A DNA stretch of 64,000 nt from Bradyrhizobium lablabi (GTDB taxonomy: Bacteria; Pseudomonadota; Alphaproteobacteria; Rhizobiales; Xanthobacteraceae): assembly GCF_018129385.1 (NCBI RefSeq), contig NZ_JAFCLN010000012.1, positions 1 through 64,000 of the forward strand. Direction: 5' to 3'. The notes beneath the pieces are model-generated. The model worked only from the letters and a program-made list of their open reading frames with translations, made no database searches and was not told the origin of the DNA. Shown here piece after piece: positions 18,203-26,537 of the stretch. Position 1 is the first letter of the stretch. Each line of letters opens with the position of its first letter. A program made the position numbers and the translations under genes.

Positions 18203-19174
18203 CTACTTCCGCGGATCGAAGCGGGTCGAAAAGGCCGCGGCAGGCACCGTGTCGAGATAGCCGCCGCCCATGACGTCGTTTGCCATTCCGGCGAAACGCC
18301 GCAGGGACTCGATGGTGGCGTCAGTCCACGTCGTCGTGTAGTCGGCGAGCACGCGCTCGCGCAGCAGTTTTACCGCGGCGGGTTCGAGCCCGTATTTCTT
18401 GCCGTACTCATCGAACACTTCCGGATGCGCCTTGATGTAGTCGAGCGCTTCCAGCCATGCCTTGGTGAAATTCTTCAGCGCCTCCGGTTCGGCCTTCATG
18501 AAATCGTCGTTGGTCGAGTAGCCGATCCAGAGAAAATCATCGCCCGTGCCGGCCTTGTAGGCGTCGGCGAGATTGCCGATCGACCGGTACTTGCCGGAGC
18601 CCTCCAGCTTGGCGGCGAGCGGATCGAACATGACGGCCGCTTCAATCTCGCCCTTGTCGAGCAGGGCAGGAAGCAGGCCGGGCCCGGCAAATTGCAGGTC
18701 GCCGGTCTTGCCTGGATCGAAGCCGTGGAATTTCGAGGCGATCACCCGAAACAGCACGGTTGCCGTGCCGGCCGCGCCGGCGAAGGAGCCGACCTTCTTG
18801 CCTTTGAGATCAGCGATGCTCTTGATCGGCGAGGCGTTCGGCACGATGACGTCGACCGTCACGCCGCGCCCGACCGGGAAGATCATGGTGACCGGAAAGC
18901 CCTTGCCGCGAAACTGGGCGATGGCGGTCCAGCCGCCGAAACCGACATCGACATCCTTGCCGCGGATGGCGGTGAAGAGGCCGTCGAGCGTCGGATAAGC
19001 GCGGTACTCGGCCGCGAGGCCATATTTTTTGTCGATGCCCTGGTCGATCATGACGCGCGAGCCGATCTCGTTGAGGGACTGCGCAAGATCCCCGATCCGC
19101 ACCTTGACCTGGGCAGTGGCGGCCCCGCATGTGGCGAGCATGAAGGCGGCGAAGATACCGAGACGGAACAGCAT
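18203..19174 (-). CDS. ABC transporter substrate-binding protein (SsuA/ThiY-NMT1 type)
   Basis: The protein of about 323 residues has a signal peptide (GIFAAFMLATCGAATA) and a periplasmic-binding fold of the nitrate/sulfonate/taurine or pyrimidine-precursor class: GDLAQSLNEIG, VDVGFGGWTAIAQF, GKKVGSFAGAAGTATVLF. The ATG at 19174 is preferred to the GTG at 19178 because AGGAG lies 7 bases upstream of it. It is the last gene of the amidohydrolase-permease-ATPase-binding protein operon. Confidence 0.87.
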   Translation of the reverse strand: MLFRLGIFAAFMLATCGAATAQVKVRIGDLAQSLNEIGSRVMIDQGIDKKYGLAAEYRAYPTLDGLFTAIRGKDVDVGFGGWTAIAQFRGKGFPVTMIFPVGRGVTVDVIVPNASPIKSIADLKGKKVGSFAGAAGTATVLFRVIASKFHGFDPGKTGDLQFAGPGLLPALLDKGEIEAAVMFDPLAAKLEGSGKYRSIGNLADAYKAGTGDDFLWIGYSTNDDFMKAEPEALKNFTKAWLEALDYIKAHPEVFDEYGKKYGLEPAAVKLLRERVLADYTTTWTDATIESLRRFAGMANDVMGGGYLDTVPAAAFSTRFDPRK

Positions 19175-19199
19175 ACTCACTCTCCTAAAGGTTCAACGG

Positions 19200-20018
19200 T
19201 CAGATGTTCATTCGGGCAGCGGCGTGACGGTCGAGATCATCGACCAGACCCGGCTCGCTTGCCGGGATGGCCGAGGGAACAGTGTCGCGGCCGATCTCAT
19301 CGCCGAACGCCTTGATGACGTCGCGGCTGAGCTGGAAGATGGCTGGATCGTCGTAGCTGCGCGGCCGCGCGATCGGGACGCGCATTTCCTGCCGGAACGC
19401 GCCGCCTGACATCACCAGGATCCGGTCGGCCAGAAAGCAGGCCTCGTAGGCGTTGTGCGTGACGAAGACGATGGTCTTGCGCGTCTCTTCCCAGATCGTC
19501 AGCAGATCGGAGCGGATGCGGCGCGCGGTGATTTCGTCGAGCCCCGAGAAGGGCTCGTCCATCAGGAGAACGCCGGGCTCCACGCACAGGGCTCGCACGA
19601 GCGCGAGGCGCTGGGCCATGCCGCCCGAGATCTGGTGAGGATAGTAGTCGCGATAGTCCGACAGGCCCGTCATCGCGAGATAGCGGGATTTCAGTTCGCT
19701 CCAGCGCGAGGCCGGCACCTTGCAGCTCGTCAGCGCGAAATCGAGATTCCCCTCGGCGGTCAGCCATGGCAGCAGGCGTGGCTCCTGAAAGAGGTAGCCG
19801 ACGCGGCCACCGCTCACGCTGGCCTGCCCTTCATAGACCTTGTCCAAGCCGGCGAGGACGTTGAGCAAGGTCGACTTGCCGCAACCGGACGGTCCGAGGA
19901 TGCAGAGGAATTCGCCGGCACCGACGGTCAGATCGAGATCCCTGAGGACGGCACGCGACGCGCCGTTGCGGTCTTTGAAATTCTTTCGAAGCGAGGCGAC
20001 TTCAATGACCGGGTTCAT
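19200..20018 (-). CDS. ABC transporter ATP-binding protein
   Basis: The 272-residue ATPase has Walker A GPSGCGKST, the Q-loop YLFQEPRLLPW, the signature ISGGMAQRLALVRAL, Walker B VLLMDEPFSGLD and the H-loop VTHN. Type and length match the SsuB/TauB class. The open frame continues upstream to 20648, but that part is the shadow of the permease gene; the true start MNPVIEV at 20018 overlaps the permease stop by 4 bases. Confidence 0.93.
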   Translation of the reverse strand: MNPVIEVASLRKNFKDRNGASRAVLRDLDLTVGAGEFLCILGPSGCGKSTLLNVLAGLDKVYEGQASVSGGRVGYLFQEPRLLPWLTAEGNLDFALTSCKVPASRWSELKSRYLAMTGLSDYRDYYPHQISGGMAQRLALVRALCVEPGVLLMDEPFSGLDEITARRIRSDLLTIWEETRKTIVFVTHNAYEACFLADRILVMSGGAFRQEMRVPIARPRSYDDPAIFQLSRDVIKAFGDEIGRDTVPSAIPASEPGLVDDLDRHAAARMNI

Positions 20019-20761
20019 ACCGCCACCTGTGGGCGCCATGCGAAGACACGCCGTTCGATCGGTTTGAGGATGCACAGCTCGATGAGGAGCATGATAATGG
20101 TGAAGAGCAGCGTCCAGGCGAGGACCTGTTTCATATCCGCAAGCTGGTACCAGTAGAACAGCTTGAACCCGACGCCGTTCGGACGGCCGATCAATTCCAC
20201 CAGCACCGTGATCTTCCAGATGATGCCGAGCCCGAAACGCGCGGAGGCCATCACGTAAGGGAAGATCTGCGGCATCAGCACGCGGCGCACGATGGCCGGG
20301 CGTGTGGCCTCGAACACCCGCGCCATCGCGACCAGCCTGGTGTCGACGTTCTTCACGCCTTCCCAGATGTTGATCGTGATCGAGGGCGCGGCGGTGATGG
20401 CGATGGCGATGATGGCGGCGCCCTCGTTCAGCCCGAACCACATGAAGGCCATGATGGCGTAGCAGAGGCTGGGGACCGTCAGTCCGATCATCACCCATAC
20501 GTCGAGCACGGCCTCGGCGCGGCGGTTGAGCCCCATGAGGACGCCGACGGGAACGCCCAGGATCAGCGCGAGCAAGAGGCCTGCCACGACGCGCAGCATC
20601 GTCATGGCAAGATCGGTCCACAGGTCGCCTTTCGCGATCTCGCCCCACAGGGTGCGCGCGGTCTCGATCGGACCCGGGAAGATTTCGGGCGGCAGCGTCA
20701 GGGACACCAATCCCCAGACGATCACCGCCGCAACCATGGAAAGCACCTTAAGCATGGCCAT
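20015..20761 (-). CDS. ABC transporter permease
   Basis: The protein of about 248 residues has about six membrane helices and the EAA loop (VNDTRL-region: RVFEATRPAIVRRVLMPQIFPYVMAS). It resembles SsuC/TauC permeases. The start is either ATG 20761 or 20755; both overlap the end of the amidohydrolase gene (stop at 20748), so translation is coupled. It works with the ATPase and binding protein downstream to import a small organic solute. Confidence 0.88.
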   Translation of the reverse strand: MAMLKVLSMVAAVIVWGLVSLTLPPEIFPGPIETARTLWGEIAKGDLWTDLAMTMLRVVAGLLLALILGVPVGVLMGLNRRAEAVLDVWVMIGLTVPSLCYAIMAFMWFGLNEGAAIIAIAITAAPSITINIWEGVKNVDTRLVAMARVFEATRPAIVRRVLMPQIFPYVMASARFGLGIIWKITVLVELIGRPNGVGFKLFYWYQLADMKQVLAWTLLFTIIMLLIELCILKPIERRVFAWRPQVAV

Positions 20762-22130
20762 GAACCTGCGCTGCCGGAAGGGCGATGCCCGCACGCGCCG
20801 CGCAGCGGCGCGCCACCTGCTCGGCCTCCTTGAGAAGCGCATTCTCGTCGACCGTCAGGACCTTGCGATCCCGCATAACGACGCGCCCGTCGATCACCGC
20901 ATCCCTGATATCGCCGCCGCGCGCGCTGTAGACGAGCGCCTTCTCCGGATCGAACAGCGGCGCGAGATGAGGCTGCCTCGCCTCCACCGTGATCAAATCG
21001 GCGCGCTTGCCGACCTCGATCGATCCCGTTTCGGTCCGGCCGATCGCGCGCGCGCCTTCCGACGTCGCCATACGGAGCGCGCGTGCGGCGGTGAGTGCGC
21101 GCGGATCGTTCGCCGCCGTCTTGGCGGTGGCGCAGGCGTATTTCATGCTCTCGAACAGGTCCTGTCCGCAATTGGCCGCTGCGCCGTTGGTTGCGACACC
21201 GCAGGTGATGCCGGCGTTGAGGAAATCCCTGATCGGCGGAAAGCCGGTGCCCCAGAACAGGCGCGTCTGCGGGTCGAACAGCACGGCGGTGCCGCTCGCG
21301 GCCAACAGCTCGATTTCGCGCGGCGAGACATCCGAGCAGGCGATGGCCTGCACGTCCGGGCCGAGGCAGCCGACCTCGTCGAGCAGCTCGACCTGCCGGA
21401 TGTCGCGGCCAAAATGGCGGGCGATCATCAGGTTGAACTCGGGCGACTCCGCCACATGCATGTGGAGCGCGAGGCCGTTGTCGCGCGCAATGCGGCGCGT
21501 TTCGCAGAACCCCTGCTCGTCCAGAACCCAGGGCAGCAGCGGACCGATGGACAGGCGCAGGCGACCACCTTCGGACCCGTGCCAGCGTCCGGCGAGCCGC
21601 CCCACCCGCTCCGCCTGCTCTGCTGCCGTCTCGCAGAACCGCGGATCGAAATGACGCGCCTCGGTGGCGCGGGCGACGGTGCCTCTGACGCCGCTGTCGC
21701 GAAGCGCGCGGAATGCCGCGTCCTCGACATCTGATGTCGCGTACGGCGGCATGAAGATGTTTTCGACGAGGCTGGTGTTGCCGTTCTTGATGTTCTCGAC
21801 GCAGCCGAGCAGCTCTGCGACGTAGAGCGCTTCCTCGTCCATCGCGGCCATCATCGGCATCAAGAGATCGAGCCACTCGAGCAGTCGCCGCTCCGGACCG
21901 ATCGTGCGGCCGAACACCATGCACAGATGCGTGTGGGAATTGACGAGGCCCGGGAGCACGATCCTGCCGGTGGCATCGATGACGAGATCGCAATTCGGCA
22001 CGGGATCGGCGGTGCAAGACTCAACCGCGACGATGTCGCGGCCCTCGACCACCACGCGGCCATCCTCGATGACCCGGCCCGCCCCGTCCATCGTGAGCAC
22101 GAGCCCATGCTCGATCGCGATGCGCGTCAT
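20748..22130 (-). CDS. Amidohydrolase (TrzA/SsnA-like deaminase family) with altered active site
   Basis: The protein of about 460 residues has the metal-dependent hydrolase fold. The HxH motif NSHTHL (H66, H68 from the 22130 start) and HMHVAES (H225, E228) are present. Two normally conserved residues differ: the His of the usual AHC motif is Ala (A264 in QAIACSD) and the catalytic Asp of the usual GTDG is Asn (N315 in ATNGAA). Relatives deaminate guanine, cytosine or triazines. Here chemistry may be changed or lost. The ATG at 22130 is chosen; a GTG at 22139 is possible. It heads an operon with an ABC importer, downstream of operator-like block 2, so its substrate is probably what the transporter imports. 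Confidence 0.82.
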   Translation of the reverse strand: MTRIAIEHGLVLTMDGAGRVIEDGRVVVEGRDIVAVESCTADPVPNCDLVIDATGRIVLPGLVNSHTHLCMVFGRTIGPERRLLEWLDLLMPMMAAMDEEALYVAELLGCVENIKNGNTSLVENIFMPPYATSDVEDAAFRALRDSGVRGTVARATEARHFDPRFCETAAEQAERVGRLAGRWHGSEGGRLRLSIGPLLPWVLDEQGFCETRRIARDNGLALHMHVAESPEFNLMIARHFGRDIRQVELLDEVGCLGPDVQAIACSDVSPREIELLAASGTAVLFDPQTRLFWGTGFPPIRDFLNAGITCGVATNGAAANCGQDLFESMKYACATAKTAANDPRALTAARALRMATSEGARAIGRTETGSIEVGKRADLITVEARQPHLAPLFDPEKALVYSARGGDIRDAVIDGRVVMRDRKVLTVDENALLKEAEQVARRCAARAGIALPAAQVHGHA

Positions 22131-22411
22131 CGCCAGCACCGGAATCGCACGGGCCGCTCATCGAAATCACGCGCGGCGACGTCGATCGATAGCGCGTTCG
22201 CGCTGATCTGCGCGCACAGATTGCCTGCTGTATCGAACCGGATAGCCATGCACGGAAAGCTGTCCGGTTTCTTGATCTAAGTCAAATTCATGATAGTTAT
22301 TCTTTGCATGAATTTGGCTAATGAGATCGGTCGTCGGCTGCCCATTATTTTCGCTTTTGCGTTTGACCATTCCCTGAAACGCGTCATCCGGTCGCCTCGG
22401 CGACCGGATGA
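22131..22411. other. Intergenic region with operator-like block 2
   Basis: This 281-base gap lies between the amidohydrolase start and the stop of the small unknown gene. It contains the operator-like block at 22272-22315, and a short frame at 22308 (MNLANE) that lines up with the first codons of the LysR gene (MSQANN). That may be a relic of a duplicated regulator start. I see no complete gene here. Confidence 0.55.
22272..22315. promoter_or_regulatory. Operator-like block, copy 2
   Basis: TTGATCTAAGTCAA (22272-22285) is identical to copy 1. It runs into a perfect 9-bp inverted repeat, AAATTCATG (22284-22292) and CATGAATTT (22307-22315), with a 14-base spacer. It lies 142 bases upstream of the amidohydrolase ATG. 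The repeat spacing equals that in copy 1, which supports one shared DNA-binding protein. Confidence 0.65.
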
Positions 22412-22753
22412 TCAACTGCCAACCTGCAACACCAGGCGGATGTCGGTGCTGGCAAAGGTGCCGAGATCCAGCGTCGAGACCGCCAGGTCAACGACGTTCA
22501 GTGATTTCGGGGGATCATAGACATATTCGATGTGCCAGGCCGAGCTGAGCCCCGGCGTAATGATGAAGTCGTCGCATCGCAGCGCCCGCGTCATCAGCTT
22601 GACGGCGTCGCGGTTCGTCAGCGGTGAGTGCAGAAGGGCGTCGATCATTGCGGCCAGCGTCGTGCCGTTCGTCAGCATGGCACGCGCGGTGTCGTCTCCA
22701 TGGACGTGTCTCAAGGCGCGGACTATCGCCGCGACGGTGTGCGGGTCGCGCAT
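22412..22753 (-). CDS. Hypothetical protein in the catabolic island
   Basis: The 113-residue protein begins MRDPHTVAAIVRALRHVHGD and has a helical N-terminal half and a beta-like C-terminal half (DIRLVLQVGS). The start at 22753 has GAGG 6 bases upstream; the frame to 22870 adds a low-complexity segment and is less likely. No family is recognised. It lies between the amidohydrolase operon and a Bug protein on the same strand, so it may belong to the same pathway. Confidence 0.6.
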   Translation of the reverse strand: MRDPHTVAAIVRALRHVHGDDTARAMLTNGTTLAAMIDALLHSPLTNRDAVKLMTRALRCDDFIITPGLSSAWHIEYVYDPPKSLNVVDLAVSTLDLGTFASTDIRLVLQVGS

Positions 22754-22921
22754 TGCTGACCTCGACTGATCGCCCAAACGTCCCGCCTCGCGTCCACTCG
22801 GCGGGGCATGAATCGTGTCGTCCGATTGCGTCGGACCCGCGACACCTTTGGCAGATTCGCTGCTATCCACAGCCCTTTTTCTTCGCCGCCGGGGCAGTCC
22901 CGAGCATGCGGTTCTGCCGCC

Positions 22922-23893
22922 CTATTCCATCTTGATCTTCGCGGCCTTGATCACCCCGCCCCAGCGCTCGATCTCGTTCTGAAGATATTTGGCCGTCTTC
23001 TCGACCGGACCGCCAAACACTTCCGCTGAGAGCTTTTTCAACTGGGCCTGTATTTCGGGCTGGGCCAGGGCCTCGTTCACATCGGCATTGATCTTGTCGA
23101 CGATCGCCTTCGGCGTTTTCGGCGGCGCCACGATCGCGAACCAGGCAACGGCTTCAAACCCGGGCAACGTTTCGGCAATGGTCGGCACGTCGGGCATCGC
23201 CGGCAGCCGGCTGCTTGAGGCAACCGCCAGCAGCTTGAGCTGTCCGGACGTGGTCAGCCCCAGCGACACGCCGAGATTGTCGAACATCAGGTCGACGTCT
23301 CCGGCCAGCAGGCCCTGCAAGGCCGGCGCCGATCCGCGATACGGGATGTTCTGTAGCTTCACCTTTGCCATCAATTGAAACAGCTCGGATGTCAGATGCG
23401 ACGTGGTGCCGTTGCCTTGCGTCGCCGACGTGACCTTGTCGGGGTTTTGCTGGAGATAGGCGATCAGCTCGGGGACGCTCGCCGCCTTGACCTTGTTCGG
23501 GTTGACGATCAGGGCGTTCGGCACGTGAGCCATCACGATGATGGGCTCGAACCTGGTGGGATCGAAACCGAGTTTCGGATAGAGGTTGTGATTGATGACG
23601 AGCGGCGGCGGCGGGGCTGACAGCAAGGTGTAGCCATCCGGCGCGGCATTGTAGACGCTCTCGGAGCCGATATTGCCGGCCGCACCCGTCTTGTTCTCGA
23701 TGACGACAGGCTGTCCCCATTTGCGGGAGAGCCAATCGGCGACAATGCGCGGCACGGCGTCCGCCGTTCCGCCGGCCGGGAACGGCACGACGATCTTCAC
23801 CGCACGGTCGGGCCAGGTTTGTGCAAGCGCCGGGCCGGCAATCGATACGGCCATCGCGATTTGCAGGGCGAGCACCCAGAAACGTCGTCGCAT
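22922..23893 (-). CDS. Tripartite tricarboxylate transporter substrate-binding protein (Bug family)
   Basis: The 323-residue protein has a signal peptide (ALQIAMAVSIAGPALA) and Bug motifs: WPDRAVKIVVPFPAGGTAD, IPYRGSAPALQGLLAGDVDLMFD and the MPDVPTIAETLPGFE loop. GGGAGG precedes the ATG. Like the copy at 2238 it has no TctAB genes beside it. It is divergent from the FAD monooxygenase, suggesting uptake of an aromatic or carboxylated substrate for the island. Confidence 0.87.
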   Translation of the reverse strand: MRRRFWVLALQIAMAVSIAGPALAQTWPDRAVKIVVPFPAGGTADAVPRIVADWLSRKWGQPVVIENKTGAAGNIGSESVYNAAPDGYTLLSAPPPPLVINHNLYPKLGFDPTRFEPIIVMAHVPNALIVNPNKVKAASVPELIAYLQQNPDKVTSATQGNGTTSHLTSELFQLMAKVKLQNIPYRGSAPALQGLLAGDVDLMFDNLGVSLGLTTSGQLKLLAVASSSRLPAMPDVPTIAETLPGFEAVAWFAIVAPPKTPKAIVDKINADVNEALAQPEIQAQLKKLSAEVFGGPVEKTAKYLQNEIERWGGVIKAAKIKME

Positions 23894-24037
23894 TCACTTC
23901 CTCCCGCCGGTACTTTCTTGTTCGCGCGCCGCAACTTGGCGTCATCGGCGATAAAGGATAGCTTGAACGAGCAAGCATCGGGAAGCGCTTTTCCCGCAAA
24001 ACCGGTGTGCATGCTGCGGCGAAAAAGCAGGTGAGAA

Positions 24038-25213
24038 ATGGGGCTATCGGTTGTTGTGGTCGGCGGTGGGATCGGCGGCCTGTTTGCGGCGAATGCGCTG
24101 ATCGCGCACGGCCTCGATGTAGCGGTCTTTGAGCAGGCCCCGGCCCTTGGCGAGGTCGGCGCCGGCGTGTTCCTCACCCCCAACAGCGTGCGCCAGTTGA
24201 AGCGGGTCGGCCTCGAACCGGCGGTGGAGAAGTACGGCGCCAGGGTCGGCACCGGCTCGCACTATTTCCGTCACGATGGCGCGCCGATCGCACCCGTCCA
24301 GGTCATGGATGCCGCAGGGTGGAATGCGACTTTTGGCATGCACCGCGCGGACCTCGTCGAACTATTGGCGACGGCACTGCCCGACGGGGTGGTGCACACC
24401 GGCCATCGAGCGGTCGGCTTTGAGCAGACCGAAGACAAGGCCAAGGTCGTGTTCGCCAACGGCGCTTCCGCCGAAGCCGATGTCGTGGTCGCGGCCGACG
24501 GCATCCACTCCGAGATCAGGCAATTCGTGGTGCCGCCGTCGCGGCCTGTGTTCCACGGCTCGGTCGCCTATCGCGGCGTGCTGCCGCATCGTCTGATTCC
24601 GGACTGGCCGGCTGACCGCTGGCTGATGTGGCTCGGCAAATCAAAACACTTTTTGACCTTTCCGGTGCGCGCGGGCGAGTTGATCAACTATGTCGGCTTC
24701 GTGCCGGCGGATGCGGAAATGAAGGAATCCTGGTCGGCGCCGGGCGATCCCGACGTTCTGCGCGCGGAATTCGAAGGCTGGGAAGGGCGGATCGGAAATC
24801 TGCTGAGCAAGGTGCAAAACACCTTTCGCTGGGCGCTGTACGACCGCGAGCCGCTGCCGGTCTGGACCAAAGGCCGCCTCACCTTGCTCGGCGATGCCGC
24901 CCACCCGATGCTGCCGCATCTCGGCCAGGGCGCCAACCAGTCGATCGAGGACGGCATGGCGCTGGCGACGATCCTCGCCGGGACAGACCGCGCAAAGGTC
25001 TCGCCCGCACTGCACGCCTATGACCGGCTGCGGCGCGAGCGGGTCGCCGCGGTCCAACGCGGCGCGCGCGAGAACGGCATGCGTCTGGATTCGCACTACG
25101 CGGACCTCGGCGTCCGCGACGACGAGATCCGCGCGCATGCGGAGTTTCGCAAAAAACTCTACAGCCACGACGTGGTGCCGGAAGCGCAGGCGCTCGCTAT
25201 GTCACTCGTCTGA
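24038..25213 (+). CDS. FAD-dependent aromatic monooxygenase (salicylate/3-hydroxybenzoate hydroxylase-like)
   Basis: The 391-residue group A flavoprotein has the Rossmann motif GGGIGGL (residues 9-15), the middle DG motif AADGIHSEIR, and the FAD ribityl motif GDAAHPMLPHLGQGANQSIEDG. Relatives insert one oxygen into hydroxylated benzoates using NAD(P)H. The substrate is unknown. AGGTG lies 5-6 bases before the ATG. It is divergent from the Bug protein gene and is probably part of the same catabolic cluster. Confidence 0.85.
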   Translation: MGLSVVVVGGGIGGLFAANALIAHGLDVAVFEQAPALGEVGAGVFLTPNSVRQLKRVGLEPAVEKYGARVGTGSHYFRHDGAPIAPVQVMDAAGWNATFGMHRADLVELLATALPDGVVHTGHRAVGFEQTEDKAKVVFANGASAEADVVVAADGIHSEIRQFVVPPSRPVFHGSVAYRGVLPHRLIPDWPADRWLMWLGKSKHFLTFPVRAGELINYVGFVPADAEMKESWSAPGDPDVLRAEFEGWEGRIGNLLSKVQNTFRWALYDREPLPVWTKGRLTLLGDAAHPMLPHLGQGANQSIEDGMALATILAGTDRAKVSPALHAYDRLRRERVAAVQRGARENGMRLDSHYADLGVRDDEIRAHAEFRKKLYSHDVVPEAQALAMSLV

Positions 25214-25220
25214 GAGACAT

Positions 25221-25313
25221 GACTCGCCATGCCCGGCCTTGTGCCGGGCATCCACGTCTTCGCGCTCGGACTGACAGAAAGACGTGGATGGCCGGGACAA
25301 GCCCGGCCATGAC
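25221..25313. repeat. CATGCCCGG...CCGGCCATG palindromic repeat
   Basis: GCCATGCCCGGCC and GGCCGGGACAAGCCCGGCCATGAC enclose ATCCACGTCTT/AAGACGTGGAT arms. It is the same family as 18094-18181 and lies between convergent genes. Confidence 0.76.
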
Positions 25314-25374
25314 GGCCGACAAATCATGGGACCAAGCTGCTGGCCGCGCCCCCGAACGGCGGCTTCATGATCTC

Positions 25375-25764
25375 TTACGGCGTGGCGATATGCCAAGCAC
25401 CATTCAGCTTGCCGTCGCCGTCGACATCGCCGGGCGCCTTGTCGTTCTTCCAGGTGTAGAGCGGACGGCCCTTGTAGGCCCACATCTTCTTGCCGTCGTC
25501 GCGCGCGACGATCGTCCAGTCGCCGGACGCCTTGTCGCTGCCTGAGGCGAGCAGCACCGGCCAGTTCTCCGCGCAGGTGCCGTTGCACGCGGATTTGCCG
25601 GGAACATCCTTGTCCTTGTCGAAGACGTAGAGCGTCATGCCCTTGGCATCGACCAGCGCCTTGCCTTTCGACGTATCGGCGACCTTTGCGGGCGCCGTCT
25701 GCGCCACCGCGGCCGTCGCCATCACGATTGCGCCGATCAGCGCGATACCTGCACGTTTGATCAT
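25375..25764 (-). CDS. Secreted repeat protein of the COG4315 lipoprotein-like family
   Basis: The 129-residue protein has a signal peptide (AGIALIGAIVMATAAVA) and two copies of the short family repeat: GMTLYVFDKDKDVPGKSACNG with CAENWPVLLA, and GKKMWAYKGRPLYTWKNDKAPGD (split here). The two cysteines in ACNGTC probably form a disulfide. The family is periplasmic with unknown function. The start at 25764 gives a normal signal peptide. Confidence 0.85.
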   Translation of the reverse strand: MIKRAGIALIGAIVMATAAVAQTAPAKVADTSKGKALVDAKGMTLYVFDKDKDVPGKSACNGTCAENWPVLLASGSDKASGDWTIVARDDGKKMWAYKGRPLYTWKNDKAPGDVDGDGKLNGAWHIATP

Positions 25765-25891
25765 CAACGTTGTTCCTTCTTGATGAATGAAGATCACGTT
25801 TGGCGAACCCCTGCCGTGGACGACTATTCCGAACCAAATTTTTCGTGCGAAGCGGAATAAATGCGCATTAAGGAAGGGAAGGAGCAGTCAG

Positions 25892-25981
25892 CCGGTTCCG
25901 CGACGAGCGCGAACGGGCGGCGCGGTCAATCCAGTCGAGGCCAGCGGCCGCGGCGCCATCCAGATATGTGCCGATGCGATC
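25892..25981 (-). pseudogene. Truncated relic of the proline-rich secreted protein gene
   Basis: Read on the minus strand, this stretch encodes DRIGTYLDGAAAAGLDWID followed by RAARSRSSRNR. It matches the C-terminus of the protein at 26538-26843 (DRIGACLDDAAAAGLDPAD, RAAYSRSCANR). Upstream similarity ends at the stop region of the CBS gene, and the frame has no start of its own. I read it as a 3' fragment of a duplicated gene. Confidence 0.65.
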
Positions 25982-26411
25982 AACGCGCGGCGGCGTAGAC
26001 ATCCCGCAAGACGTTCGTCTCCAGCTCCAGATCTTCCAACCGGTGCTTGACCACATCGCCAATACTGACGATGCCGACCAGCTTGCCTCCGCGTACCACC
26101 GGCATGTGGCGTACGCGATGATGCGTCATCAGCTTCATCACGCGAACAACGCTGTCGTCCGGGGACACAGTGGTCACGCCATATTGCATGACTTCCTTCA
26201 CCAGCATCGACTTGGCCGCCTCACCATGACGGGAAAATGCATCCACGATTTCACGCTCGGAAATCAGACCGGCAATGGCGTTTTCGCTCGTCACCACCAG
26301 GGCGCCGATGTTCTTTGCGCGGAGCCAGTCTGCCGCTCTCTTGACGCTGGCATCCGGCGCGATTGTCGCAACATCGGTGCCTTTCCGCCTCAGAATGCTT
26401 TCGATGGTCAT
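25980..26411 (-). CDS. CBS-domain protein
   Basis: The 143-residue protein is a tandem CBS pair (about residues 10-60 and 75-125) with VKRAADWLRAKNIGALVV and VMKLMTHHRVRHMPVV. Such stand-alone CBS pairs bind adenine nucleotides or act as sensors. GGAGG precedes the ATG at 26411. It lies between a secreted-protein gene and a relic of the same gene. Confidence 0.87.
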   Translation of the reverse strand: MTIESILRRKGTDVATIAPDASVKRAADWLRAKNIGALVVTSENAIAGLISEREIVDAFSRHGEAAKSMLVKEVMQYGVTTVSPDDSVVRVMKLMTHHRVRHMPVVRGGKLVGIVSIGDVVKHRLEDLELETNVLRDVYAAAR

Positions 26412-26537
26412 AGCCTCCTCCTTGAGAGTGGCCCAGCCGCCTGTCCCTTCATGTCATGGAACCGGTTCTCCCCGGCACGGCACCAAACATATCATATGGG
26501 TGGGAGGCAGTCAGCGAGCATCACGATCGCGCAACTG

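Noticed and set aside
19200..20648. Extended 482-residue version of the ABC ATPase
   Set aside because: Upstream part overlaps the permease gene in another frame; the family start at 20018 has a 4-base overlap with the permease stop.
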